Translations under genes and position numbers: made by a program
From: Kribbella catacumbae DSM 19601
Lineage (GTDB): Bacteria > Actinomycetota > Actinomycetes > Propionibacteriales > Kribbellaceae
NCBI RefSeq assembly: GCF_000372465.1
Contig: NZ_AQUZ01000008.1
Coordinates: 62,141 to 126,140 of the forward strand
DNA: 64,000 bases
Direction: 5' to 3'
Shown: positions 1-12,000 of the stretch, in pieces
Layout of the letters: every line of letters begins with the position of its first letter
How positions within the stretch are numbered: the first letter of the stretch is position 1
The notes under the pieces: generated by a model
Seen by the model: the letters and a program-made list of their open reading frames with translations, nothing else
Databases searched by the model: none
Told to the model about the DNA's origin: nothing

Positions 1-2
1 TC

Positions 3-3000
3 ATCGGTCACCTGGAGCTCAGGTCCGAGGTGCGATCCGCCGAACCGCTCGGCGCCGCCGGCCGGGAACACTGGCAGGAGGCCCTGCGGGTCGGCTTCAG
101 CGGAGCCTCTGGGAACCAGTCGTTCGGTCGCGGTCGCTCGGCTTCCGTCGACGGTGGGATCGCCGGCCTGGCCGGCCACAACCTCTTCGGGTTCGGGCTC
201 GACCTCAAACCGCCGACGGTCAGCGCCAGCTACCGGACCGGGCGGTCGGCGTCGCAGAGCGCCGGCGGGGTGGGCATCCACGTCGGCGTCCAGCGGTTCA
301 CCGGACCGACGCAGGGCTATCACACCTTCATCCACCACGAAGTCAAAGTTGTCCTGCGCGATGAAGTGGTGACGGTGGTGAAGGGGAACAGTGAGGCGCT
401 GCTCCGCTTCAAGGCCAACGAAGCGTATCGCCACGGGCTCGCAGTGGACCCGAAAGTCCTGCGAAAGGACGAGAACGGCGAGCCACTGCTGGTCGACGGC
501 CGGCAGTCCATCGACGGCGATCCGTCGCCCAAGGCAATCGTCCCCGGCCGTCGGCTGGAGTTTCCGGACTGGGCAAAGGAGCTCGGGGGAGCAGGGCCGT
601 GGGCGGTCCAGGCCTTCACCGGCGGTGACGAGGCCCTGCGGGACGTGATGAGGTATCTGAGCCAGCAGGGCTACCTGCCGCGGCTCGACGTCGACGACGT
701 ACCGGATCTGTCCCGGCCGGCCGGGACAGATCCGGTGGAATGGCGGGGGCAGCTCGCCAACCTGACCGAGCTCCGGGCGCAGTTCAGCGCCCTGCGGCTG
801 GAGACCGGGTACGACATCGCGGCCCAGACCGGCCTGGAGTTCACGGTGGTCCGGACTCGGCTCGGCCACGCGGCGGAGAGCCGGACCCTGCGGATCGACG
901 TCGCGCGGGACTTCGGCAAGGCTGGTCGGCCGAAGGTGACGACCAGCGAGTCGGTGGTGATCCTCAGCATCGGGTCGAACACGGCCGGCCGGTCGGGAGG
1001 AGGATCGACATCGGTCGGGCTGGCCGCCAGAGTCGCGGCACAGCTCGGGAGCCCGTCGGGCTTCGGGAAGGCCGGATTCGCTCGCGACTGGTCGCTCCGG
1101 GGCCGCTCGGCCGGCTGGTCCAGCGGCGGCACGGCCAACCAGGTGACCTTGGTGGAAAGCACTTCACCCGTAGCGGTGTTCCACGTTCCGCACACGCTCA
1201 CCGTGACCGAGGTGGAGAGTGGGCACGAAGTCCACCATGGCGCCCAGGGCTTCGGCGCACGCGTCTCGATGGACAGCGACCTCCTCCCGTCCGACGAGAC
1301 GCCGGCCGGTACGCCGTCCGTGGCAATCAAGGGCGAGGTGAAGTCGAACATTCTCGATCGGGGGATCCTGCTCGGGCTGAGTGCCGGCGACCTGCAGAAG
1401 GAGTTGCCGGCGGCAATCAGTGCTGATCCGATCGCGCGCCGGCATGTCGCGACCTTCCTGAATCCGCGGAACCTGATCGCGCATCCGGAGTGGACGCAGA
1501 CGGCGTACCGGACCCGGACCGTGGTCCGTGGCGGAGTGGTGCCCCGGGTGGCCGGCGTTTCGGTGACAGGCGAGATCCACGATGCGAAGTTCGTCGCCGT
1601 CACCGACGGAGTGGGCGGTGACATCAACTTCGCTATGGGCAGTCACGGCTCGGACCGCGGGACGAACTCGGGCAGTGGGCTAAGTGGTTCTCTGGGCGGT
1701 GGGGCGGGGGGCCGGGCGGGCGAGCTTGGTGGCAGCAGGTCGAGCAACGTGTCGCAATCCCGCGGCAGCCTGCAGATCTGGGGTGACGAACGGCTGACGA
1801 TCGAGGTCGGCCGGCAGTACGTCTTCCAGGCCGCGGTGGACTTCCAGCTCGCGGTCACCGACGGCCCGGTGCTGGGCAATCTGGCGACCAGGATCGCGGC
1901 CGAATCGGCGGACGGGATGGCCCTGTTCCAGCTACCGGAGCGGGATGCCCTGCGCTTCTATGCCAGCAATGAGCTCGACCTGCCGCTGCATCAGGTGGCG
2001 GATGTGGTGGAACGGTTCATCAACCGCAAGGTGTCGATCGACCGCGGAACCCTGACCTCCCTCATTCGCCGGTACCATTCCGCGCGGACCGCCGCGGTAG
2101 CCGCAGGTGAGCCGATCCCTGTTTTGTCCGAGAAGCACAGCGCACAGGTGATGGCCGCGGAACTCGGCAAGGCCGTGGGACTCGCGGTGGCAGAGCAGAG
2201 GTTGGACGAGGTGCTGGTACAGGCCGAGGAGGTGGTCGCCACCGTCCAGAAGGTCAGCCTGCCCGAGTACGACGAGACGACGATGGGGGACAGCCTTGTC
2301 GAGAGTGCCGGGCTCTCCGACCAGAAGGGGCCGGTGCGGCTGCTGGACAGCGTGACGAGACTGGTGTCACAGGTCCTCGGCCACCCGGCCGACTCGGACC
2401 TGGTCCTCGCGGAGAGCCTGTACGTCGACCTGGCCGGTAAGCGCTGGTGGGGCCGGATCGACGACATGCTCGATCCCGGCGGGTTCGTCCGGAGTTACCT
2501 GTCGACCTCGACGGACGGCAGCACTCAGCAGAAGATCACCGTCCGGATCAAGGCGTGGTTCAAGGAAGACACGGCGCAGAGCCTCGGGGAGACCGCCGAA
2601 GTGGTCGCCCTGGCTCAGGACTACGAATACAAGGAAGCCTCCCACGCCGAGGCGGGCGGCCAGGCGACAGGCGTCCGCGGCAGCTACTCGACAGGGCACG
2701 GCGGATCCAGCACGGTCGGGACCGACCGCTCCGGTGGCGTTCGGGCGACTGTGGGTACACAGCTGACCGAGCTCAAGCGCAAGGGCAGTTTCGGCGCGAT
2801 GGCCAGGATCCAGCGCGAGCTGTTGCTGGAGATCGAGGTGGTCGGGGAGCCCGTCGAAACCAGTGGCCAGTTGCGCCGGGGAATCGAGAGTGCCGTACGC
2901 CGCGCTGACGCGGTAGACCAGACGGAGTCGGTGGAGTTGTCGGGCCAAGTGGTCCAGCTGATCCCGGCGGCTCTGGTCAGCCACGAGACTTCCGTGCTTC

Positions 3001-6000
3001 CGCGGACCTCGCTGGTCGATCACCGCAAGGTCAGGTTGCCCAGCAACTACAAGGTCGCGGGAACTGTCGCGTTCGGGCGGGGGAACGCGCGCAAGAACGA
3101 ACTCGTCGACGCGCTTGCCAAGGAGCTCGGAGGACGGGTGCACCGGGTGGAGCTGGAGAACCTGTTCTCCGCGTCGGGCCGGAAGGCGAAGTTCCCGGCG
3201 ATGGCGACGGAGGACGGCTACCGACTCGTGCCGCTGCCGGTTCCGGGGCGTCCTCGCCAGGTCGTTCAGGTCAGGGTTCAGGCGCAGGTCTACGACGCCG
3301 AACTGGTCGCCGGGCCGATGGGGGACTCGGAGATCGGGCAGGTCAACCGGAGCCAGCACACGACCTCGACGGCGGTCTCTCTCGGCCGGGCGCTGCCGCT
3401 GTCCGGTGGGTTGTCCACCAACGGCAGTGAGGGGAGCCCGCTCCAAAGGGAAGGCCTGAACGGGGGTGTCTCCGTCGGCGAACAGGTCACCGACCGGGTG
3501 AGCGACACGTCAGGGGTACGCCGTGAACGGTCCCGGTTCGAGAAGGGGGACGACGTCGTCATCGTCCGGCTGCGGGTCGGCTACAACCTGTGGTTCGAGA
3601 AGAAGCGGCTGCTGAACGACGGTGGCGAGCGGCGCATCCGCGATGAGGTCAAGAAGCCGTGGGCCGCGACGGGCGAGGCCTACGTGACCATGTTCAAACA
3701 CCAGTACGACGCGATGCGCGCCGAGCAGGAGTCTCTAGGATCCGGGCCGGCCGGCCGGAGTGGGGTTTCGCAGTACCTCACGATGCGTCCGTGGGTGATA
3801 GCCGATCCGCGCCAACCGTCGCGGGTGCTCACCGACGCGCTGACGAGAGCTCACGAGCGCCGCGTCGAACTGCGGCTGACGGTGACGGAGGCCGATGGCA
3901 CGGATCGCTCCTACGTGGTGTCGCCGGACGGTCGACTGCACGGCGACGAGCGGGACGGCGGGTTCGCCGAGGACTTCGCGACAGTGCATCCACGACTGGT
4001 CCAACTGGCTGAGGAGAACGGGATCGATCTCCGGGCGCTGCACGCGTCTCGTAGTACCGGGAAGTCCTTCAGCGAAACCATCCGGGATGCTCTGAAAGAG
4101 TTGAAGGTGTCGACGGACCTCTCCGCGGGGCTGCGTTTCCCGACCGAGGAGCGTCCGCGACCGGGGCAGGCGCCGACCGGACAGTCCCACCAGGCGTCGG
4201 GTCCGTCCACTCCGCCCGTCATTCCGGTCACCGATGGTGGCGCTTCGGGCAATGCGGCGGCGTTGGGCCGGATGGCGACGACCGAGGGCCGCACACAGGA
4301 ACGCGTGGCCGAGGTCGAGACCTCCTTGCGTGGCCTGCTGGCCGGCGTACTGATCGGACCGGCCGAGTTCGCCTCCGTCGCCGGGCTCGACCGTGTCGAT
4401 CGGATCGACGCGATGTCCTGGCGGGTGTGGCGCGGCGGGCGGTCGCACGACGTGGCGTTCCGCGTCGGGCCGGTTGCTCGTCACGCGCTGGCCGGCTTCG
4501 CGCCGGCCCCGGACGGATTCGGTACGACGGTAACGGTGTCGCCGCTGCTGATCGGCGACGCGGAGGTGCTGTCCGCGGTAGGCCACGAACTCCGCGAACT
4601 CAGCGAGCTACCTCCTTCTGAACAAAGCGCGCTCAACGCGGGGCCGGATGTGTTGGTGCCTGGGCCTGCCCGCGCCGATGGCGTGCTGCCTTCGCCGCAT
4701 GATCGTGGCCGGGAAGCCCAGCTGGCGTTACTGGGTTGGGTTGCTGATCGGGTGCCGGCGTCGGAGTCGGCTGCGGGGGTTCGGGCTGATCTGGCTTTGC
4801 TGGATGCGGTGATCGATCTCGGCCTGCTGCCGGGGGCGGAGGGCGCGGACCAGCGTCTGGCGATGCTTGATCCGGCTGTTGAGGCACGCCTGCGAAGCTG
4901 GATGTCCTGGGTCACCGACGATGCAGGCCAGATCGCAGGCACGGTCCACCACACGCCTGTCGCCGGCCACGAACAGGCAGCCGCCGTGATGCAGACAGGC
5001 CAAGCACCGCGGCAGGGCGCAGGCACCGACCCGCACTATCGCGTTGCCGGTCCGTCGAGAGGTGCCGAGGCACCGACGGGGTTGACCGCCGCGCACCTGT
5101 GGCGACTCCTGGATCGTCAACGCGCGCAGTGGCCGATCGACGTCGAACTCCACGTCGTGCAGGTCGAAGAGGAATTGGTCGAGATCTCCAGGGCAGCTGT
5201 GCACGACCTTGTCGAGGGCGTGTACGTCGGGGAACAAGAGGACGGCCGGGCGGTCGTGGCGCTGGCGGGCGATCGCTACCCGACCGAGGAAGCCGCGTTG
5301 ACCGCGGTCAGCCAGGCACTCCTCGAGCACTTCGGGCCGCGGGTACTGCAGGCCGGAGACTGGCAGGCCGTGCTCGACCGGGTCACCGCCCTGCGAGAGG
5401 AGGCCTTCTACCCGCATCTGCTCGCCAGATCCACCGCGAAGTTGGCCGGGCTGTCCGAGCCCGAAGCCGCCTTCGCCCTCCTGTCCAAGCGTCAGCCGGA
5501 GGTACTGCGAGCGTGGTGGGCCACCTTGCTGCTCGAGGAACTGCGCCCGGCGCTGAGCGAGTCTGGACTCACCATCGGCAACCGGAACGATGCGGCCGAC
5601 CGGCTCGGCCGAGCAATCGAACGAACGGCTGTCGCCCAAGTCGGGCGGCCGGCTCGCACGTACCGCGAGCAGGCGAGAGGTGGTCCGGGCAGTATCCATC
5701 GCAGCAGGTTCCGCGGAGACGGCCGGACAGAGCCTGCCCCGGCGGCTGTGCGAGCGACGGCACACGGTCTGCCGGCTGAGATCGCAGCGGCGGTGGCGCG
5801 TGCGCAGGAAGGCCGGTCAGAGGCCACGGTACGCAGGGTCGCCATCACTGGGGACCGGTTCACGATCGGCTTGAGCTCCGGCGAAGTGATCAGCACCCAG
5901 TTCGAGGTGACCGGCGACTTCACGAATGCCGGCCCGATCCGCTGGGAACAACTCGACGGCTCCGCGGCGTGGGCCAGTATCACCCTGTCGCCACGAGCGC

Positions 6001-9000
6001 AGGACGACATCATCGGACGGGCCCTTGCCAACGCCGCGGCGCAGGTGGTGGCGGCGTACCAGGGTGAGTCGCGCCGTGACCAGGCCTGGGCCGGCCGGCG
6101 AGCCGAAGTCGCCTTCCTGGTGGCCCAGCTCGAGGTGGAAGGCCTCGGCTCTGGGCTGTCTTCCAGGCCGTACGATCTGTCGAACCTGCGCAGCGAGCTG
6201 CGGCTCCTGCTGCATCACATGAACAAGGACGAGAAGCAACCTCACGGCCTTCCACCGCTGCCGCCCGACCTTCGTCACAGGGTCGAGCAGGTACTGCGCC
6301 GGGACCCGGCTCGAGTCTGGGTGGCCGACAATCTCCTGCCCTGGCTCAACGGGATCGAAGACTTGGTTATCGAGGGGACGCCGGCCGTCCGCCGGCTCAA
6401 GCCGTCGAACGCCGACGTCACCGCAGGCGAGGTCATTCCGTCCGAGCACCGCGCGGTGGACGCCTTCCTGCACCGGTTGTTCCAGCAGTTCGCCGCCCAG
6501 CCGGCCTCGCTGGCCGGACATGGCGACTCCCCAGCGCGGCTGAAACTCCTTCGCGAGCAGCCGCTGCTGCGGCATCTCGTCGACCGGTACGGCGCGGGCG
6601 AGGCCATCGAGCTCGGTCGGCTGGGCCCGGAGGACTTCGCCTTCTGGATGGACACCGAAGACCGGCAGGCCGTGGCCGACGTCTTCGCTCAGCTGGCCAG
6701 CCTCGTCGCGCAACGCGATCAGGCCGCATCGTGGTGGCAGCGGCGAGCAGCTGCCAGCGATTTCGCCGAGCTGGCGGCTACGCTCGGTCTGCAATCCGTC
6801 GACGGCAACCTGCGGGCGGCGCTGCCGTCGGAGCTCAGCGCGGCGGTGGCCGCGCTCAAGCCCGGGCTCGCGCAACGCCTGCAAAACGTCATCGAGAACG
6901 GCGTCACGGCTTTGCCGAGCATCCGCAGCGAGCTCGTCCTCGGCTTCGTCGAGACGGCGCCACCCGGCGTGGTCTCCGCCGTCGTGCTCGTACAGAGCGG
7001 TCGGGTGGGGCTGGCGGCCGCGGTCCTCGGCGGTACCGCGCTCGCCTGGCCCGCCCGCGCCCTGGTGAACCGGTACACCGACGCCGCGGACGAGCGAGCG
7101 AAGTCCGACCGTCGCAGCTATCGGCGTGACTTGGAGGACATCACCAGGTCGCGCAAACGAGCGGGCCTCGTCGACTCGGTCCTTACGCCGTACCAGCGAC
7201 TGCTCGAAACCGTGTCCGGTCAGGCGGGATGGCAACCGGAGGGGCCGAATCCGCGGCGGGCACCGCTCACGCCACCCGGTATCACTGTTCCGCCGGCAAC
7301 CGCGCCCTGGTGGACCTTTCCGCTGCGCACCGCGGTACCGGTTGCCGCCGCGGCACTTCCACTGGCCATAGTCGTGCCACCGGTCGCCGTTGGTGCCATC
7401 ATCGGGCTTGCGGCGGCGGTCGCCGGCACCGCGCAGTACCGGTTCGCTCGTCTGCAGGCGCGGTTGGACGACGAGCGTCGTGCCCGCGACTACGAATGGC
7501 GGAGCTGGCGGCAACTGGTCAGCGACATGCGTCTCGCGGCAGATGCCCTCGAGCGGCTACGGGCCCTGAGCAACGAGTTACCGGCCGGCGGAGCGCACCT
7601 GCTGGAGCCGGTCTGGGATCTCGAAGGGCCGATCGGGCAGGCGGGACGCGATGTGCCTGCCAAGGCGGTGTTCGCCGCGCGCGAGCTACTGATGAGCGCC
7701 GTACCGTTCGCCCAACGGACCGCCAGCATCTATGTTCAGCAGCAGCTCGCTTCGGCTGGCGCGGCGCTGCTGGAGGCACTGGTCCGGCTGGGTGCCATCG
7801 GAGTGGTGTCCGGGGTGATCGAGGCGCTGCTTGCCGAAGCGAACCGGCACGCGGTCGACCGGCGCATGCACAACTGGGTGGAGTTGCTGCGGACCGAGAT
7901 CCAGGCGCAGTCCGACCTGATCACCGACCCCGTCCTAGCGCGGTTCGACGAGATTCTCGAGACGCTGCGGGCAAAGCGCGCCGCCGAGGAAGGACAGGCG
8001 ACGTCGCTGCCTGCGATGGTGGCTCCCCAGATCCCGCCGGAGCAACCGTGGAGCCCTGTCCTGCACCCGGAGAGGGAGGCCAGCACTGGCCGGCGGTGGT
8101 ACGTGCTCGGCTCCGTGGCGATTGGTGGTGCCGGCATCGGAGTGGCCGCTGCCATGGTGCATGCCTACGACCTCGATCCTGTCTATCTCGACCTGGCGTG
8201 GGTGGCCGGGCTCTGGCAGCCGGTCAGCTACTACACCAAGTACCTGCGCAGACGGATGCGGGTCCAGGAGGACTTCGCCGAGCGGGATCGCAGCACTGAA
8301 CGCCGCTCCGCGGACGAGGTCGAGCGCGATCGGGCCGCGGCGAACTACCTCACCCATCACGTCGGCCGGTTCCAGGACCTGGTCGACGGCAGACGACCGA
8401 GATCCCGCGACCTGCCGGCCGGTACTCCGCTGGCGGCCTTCATCGAGGGCGCGTATCGCGACCTTGACGATCATCTCGCCGGCAATGTCGAGGAGAGGTA
8501 CCGGCAAAGCCCGGAACTGCTGCGGTTGCTGGAAGAGCTGAGCGGGCTCGACGGGGAGCGTGATCGGTTGCAGGGGCTGCTCGACGATGGCGGCCACCAC
8601 GACATCGCGCCGTTGGCTGAGACTTTGATCGCGATCTCGGACGCCCTGTCGCAGTACGCCACGGCAGCTCAGCGGCATGGGGTCGACCCGCAGGTGCGGC
8701 TGAGTGGGCCGAGTGGCTATCCGGTGAGTGATTCGGTTTTGCATCACGATCCGTTGCATGCCCGGAACCTGATGGATCTGACCTGGGGGCCGGGACGCCA
8801 TCACCGGCCCGGTGTGGAGGCTGAGAATGCGGCTCTGATCGCTGCCAAGGTCGAGCAGGCGACCTCTGGCCGGTACGGGCCGATTTCCGCCGCCGACGTC
8901 CGGGCCAAGGCTGAGGCCGGTCGTCGGTTGGTCGATATTGCGGCTGACCTGGTCTACGAGCTGCAGCGGCGCCGGGTGCCGTCGTGGATGGCTCGTGACA

Positions 9001-12000
9001 CTGTCCGTGCGCGGGCGTTGCGGGCCAAGGTGGAGTTCTATCGAACGCTCACCGCGGATCACGCCCGAGCAGTCCCAGCCCGCCTGAGCTGGCTGGCCCA
9101 AACGCCTGCCACTGGCCCGTCGGCACCGCCAGCGCTTCCCGCTGGCCACGACGGCGGTTCCGGTAACGCGGCGGCACTGGGCCGGATGGCCACCACCGAG
9201 GGCCGGACCCAGCATCGTGTCGCCGACGTCGAGCGGTCGCTGCGGAACCTGTTGGCCGGCGACCTGATCGAGCTGGCCGAGTTCGCTCGTACTGCCGGGC
9301 TCGAGCGGATCGAGCCGATCGACGCGATGGCTTGGCGAGTGTGGCGGGCCGGGCAGTCCCACGAGGTGGTGTTCGGGGTCGGGGTGGTGGCTGATCATGC
9401 GTTGGCTGGGTTCGCGCCGACTGAGGGTGGGGTCGGTACGACAGTGACGGTGTCGCCGTTGTTGGTCGGGGATGCCGAGGTGTTGTCTGCGGTCGGTCAC
9501 GAGCTACGGGAGCTCAGCGAGTTGCGGACGTCTGGGGCGGATGTGTTTGTTCCGGGGCCGGCCCGTGCGGACGGCGCACGGCCGTCGGCGCATGATTGGG
9601 GCCGGGAGACCCAGTTGGCGTTGCTGGGGTGGGCAGCCGATCGTGTGCCGGAGTCGGAACCGGCCGCCGGGGTCCGGGCTGATCTCGCGTTGCTGGACGC
9701 AGTGACCCATCTCGGCTTGCTTCCGGGGACCGAGGGCGCGGACCAGCGCTTGGCGATGCTGGACCAGTCTGTCGCGGCGCGCATCCGCACTTGGATGTCC
9801 AGCGTCACCGGCGACGCGGACCGGATCTCGGGCCTGGTCGAGCAGGCGCCTGCCGTCGGCCAGGAGCAGATGGCCGCCGCGGTGGGCAGCTCGCTCGACG
9901 CCTTGCGGGTCGCCTCTCGGCCGGACCGAACCGCCAGGGCCGCGGCCGTGGCCGACGCGCGGGACGCATTGGCACTGGCCATGATCGCCGCCGGACCGGA
10001 AGCGCCCGGCGAGCAGCCGGTACGGGGTCTGGCGGCGGCCGTGGTTCGAACAGGTCTGTCCATGCCCGTGGAGGAGCTGGACGAATTCGCCGAGCGCGGG
10101 TGGTGGGAGCTGGCCCGGCGGTCTGTACCTGCCGCCGGCGGAGCGATCCTGGCCTGGGCCCAGCAGTTGGCCGGGGAGATATTGCAGCAGGCTCGCCCGC
10201 TTGAGGCAGTCGTCCACCGTGAGGTACTCGACATAGCGCGAGAGTCGGGTTCGGTCGCCGCAGCGGCACAACGGGCAGCGGATACTATCGACGCCTACCT
10301 GCTCGACGAGACCGTCCCAGCCAACCAGCTGTTGCGCCGACGAGCTGACCGCGCGCTGCAGCTGTTCCTGCTTACCCGCGCGGAGCGCCTGGACAGCGAA
10401 ACGATGAGGCTGCGGGCCGGCCGTGCCATCCGGCTGGCCGCGCGTGCTGCCGGCGTACGGGGCATCGAGAACACCCAGGCCGGTGGCGAGGTGGAGGTGG
10501 CGGTCGCCGCGGTGGCCACCTTCTTGAGAGCCAGGACCGCCGAGCGGGCGCGGGTGGCTCGCACTGAGGCGGAGGAGCGGTTGATCTTCGCCACGTACGC
10601 ACCGCGCTTCGGGTACGAGTCCGAGCAGGCGATCGCGCTCGTGCACGACGCTCTGAAGACCTGGTCAGGATCGACCACTCCGGACAGCGACCAGTCCCGA
10701 CACCAGATCGCTCCTGCCCCACGCCTCAGCCCTGCCGCCGAAACCGACGGTACTGCGATGCAGAAGGCAGTGGCCGCCCTCACAGTCGTGTTCCTGGCCG
10801 AGCAGGAGCAACGCCCGCGGGCGATCGACCATGCGGTGGACCGTTTGCTGGCGGCCCGGTCGCTGGGCGATCGATTGGACCAGGCCGCGGTGACGAGCCT
10901 GGAGAAGGCGATGGACCTCGGCCTCGGACCAGACGAAGAGGCCACGTCCAGGGCTGCCGCCGATGCCGCGGCAGTGCTGTCCCTGGACCTGATGGCCGCG
11001 TCTGCGCGCGACCGGGCGGCTTCAGCGCGATGGATCCAGCTGGTGGTGACCGCGGCGGCGCAGGTCTGGTCCACTGACGAACCGGCCAGGGCAGAGGGCG
11101 CAGCGGCGGAGACTGCCTGGCAGATCGTGTCGTTCTGGTCGGGCGAACGCACCATGACCGAGGCGGCGTCGCTGCTGATCTGGGCGTCCACAGTGCTTGC
11201 GGCGACTGAGTCCGATCCGGCTTTGACCACCCTGCGCGCGGTACTAGCTGCTGCTCCGGCCGTGGGACTCGGTGCTGCCAGCCGGCTGGCGGCTGAGGCG
11301 TTCGACAGCGTTGCCACCTGGTACGGCGACAGCACTGAACCGGCCCAGCAGCGGGCTACTCGCGCGATCACTGAGGCGATGACCAGCTGGGCGAGCGACG
11401 GCCCGCAGTTGCAGCAAATACAAGCCGAAGCTGCCTCGGGCTGGATCAGTCCGGTGACAGACGCGGCCCAGCGCGCCTTCGACACCTTCCAGGCCTACCT
11501 GCTCGGCAAGAACGGTCCGGATCAGGACCCGCTGCGGATGCGAGCCGATCACGCACTCCAGCACCTCCTGCTGATCAGTGAGCAGCACGACATCCAGAAC
11601 ACGGCTCAGGAAGCACTCGTCGCGCTTCGGGCGACGGCACCCGGCACCGAACTGGTGGAAGCAGTACTGCGCATCCGAGCCGCCGACTACATGCGCTCGG
11701 CCCGCCTGCTCGCAAAAGCCGCGGTGGCCTTCACCATCGACGAACGCCGCCCCGACACCGCCCTACGAGCAATCGAGGTCATCCAGGACGAACGCACCGA
11801 CTGGACGGCCAGCATCCCAGCAGACGCGCCGGACAACGTACGCGCGGCCCGGCTGGAGCCGACGCCAGCCGGGCCGGCACGAACTGCGTTGTCGCCGGCA
11901 ACCGAGGCGCCGGTTGCCCGAAAGGTCGCCGGGTGGGCCGGGGAGTGGCTGCGGGAGCATACGTCGAAGGTGGAGGTCTTGGTTGCCGATCCAGGTCCTG

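Noticed and set aside
7935..9500. Long open frame of 521 codons on the minus strand
   Set aside because: It runs opposite the giant gene in GC-rich DNA and shows no family pattern; it is a shadow frame.
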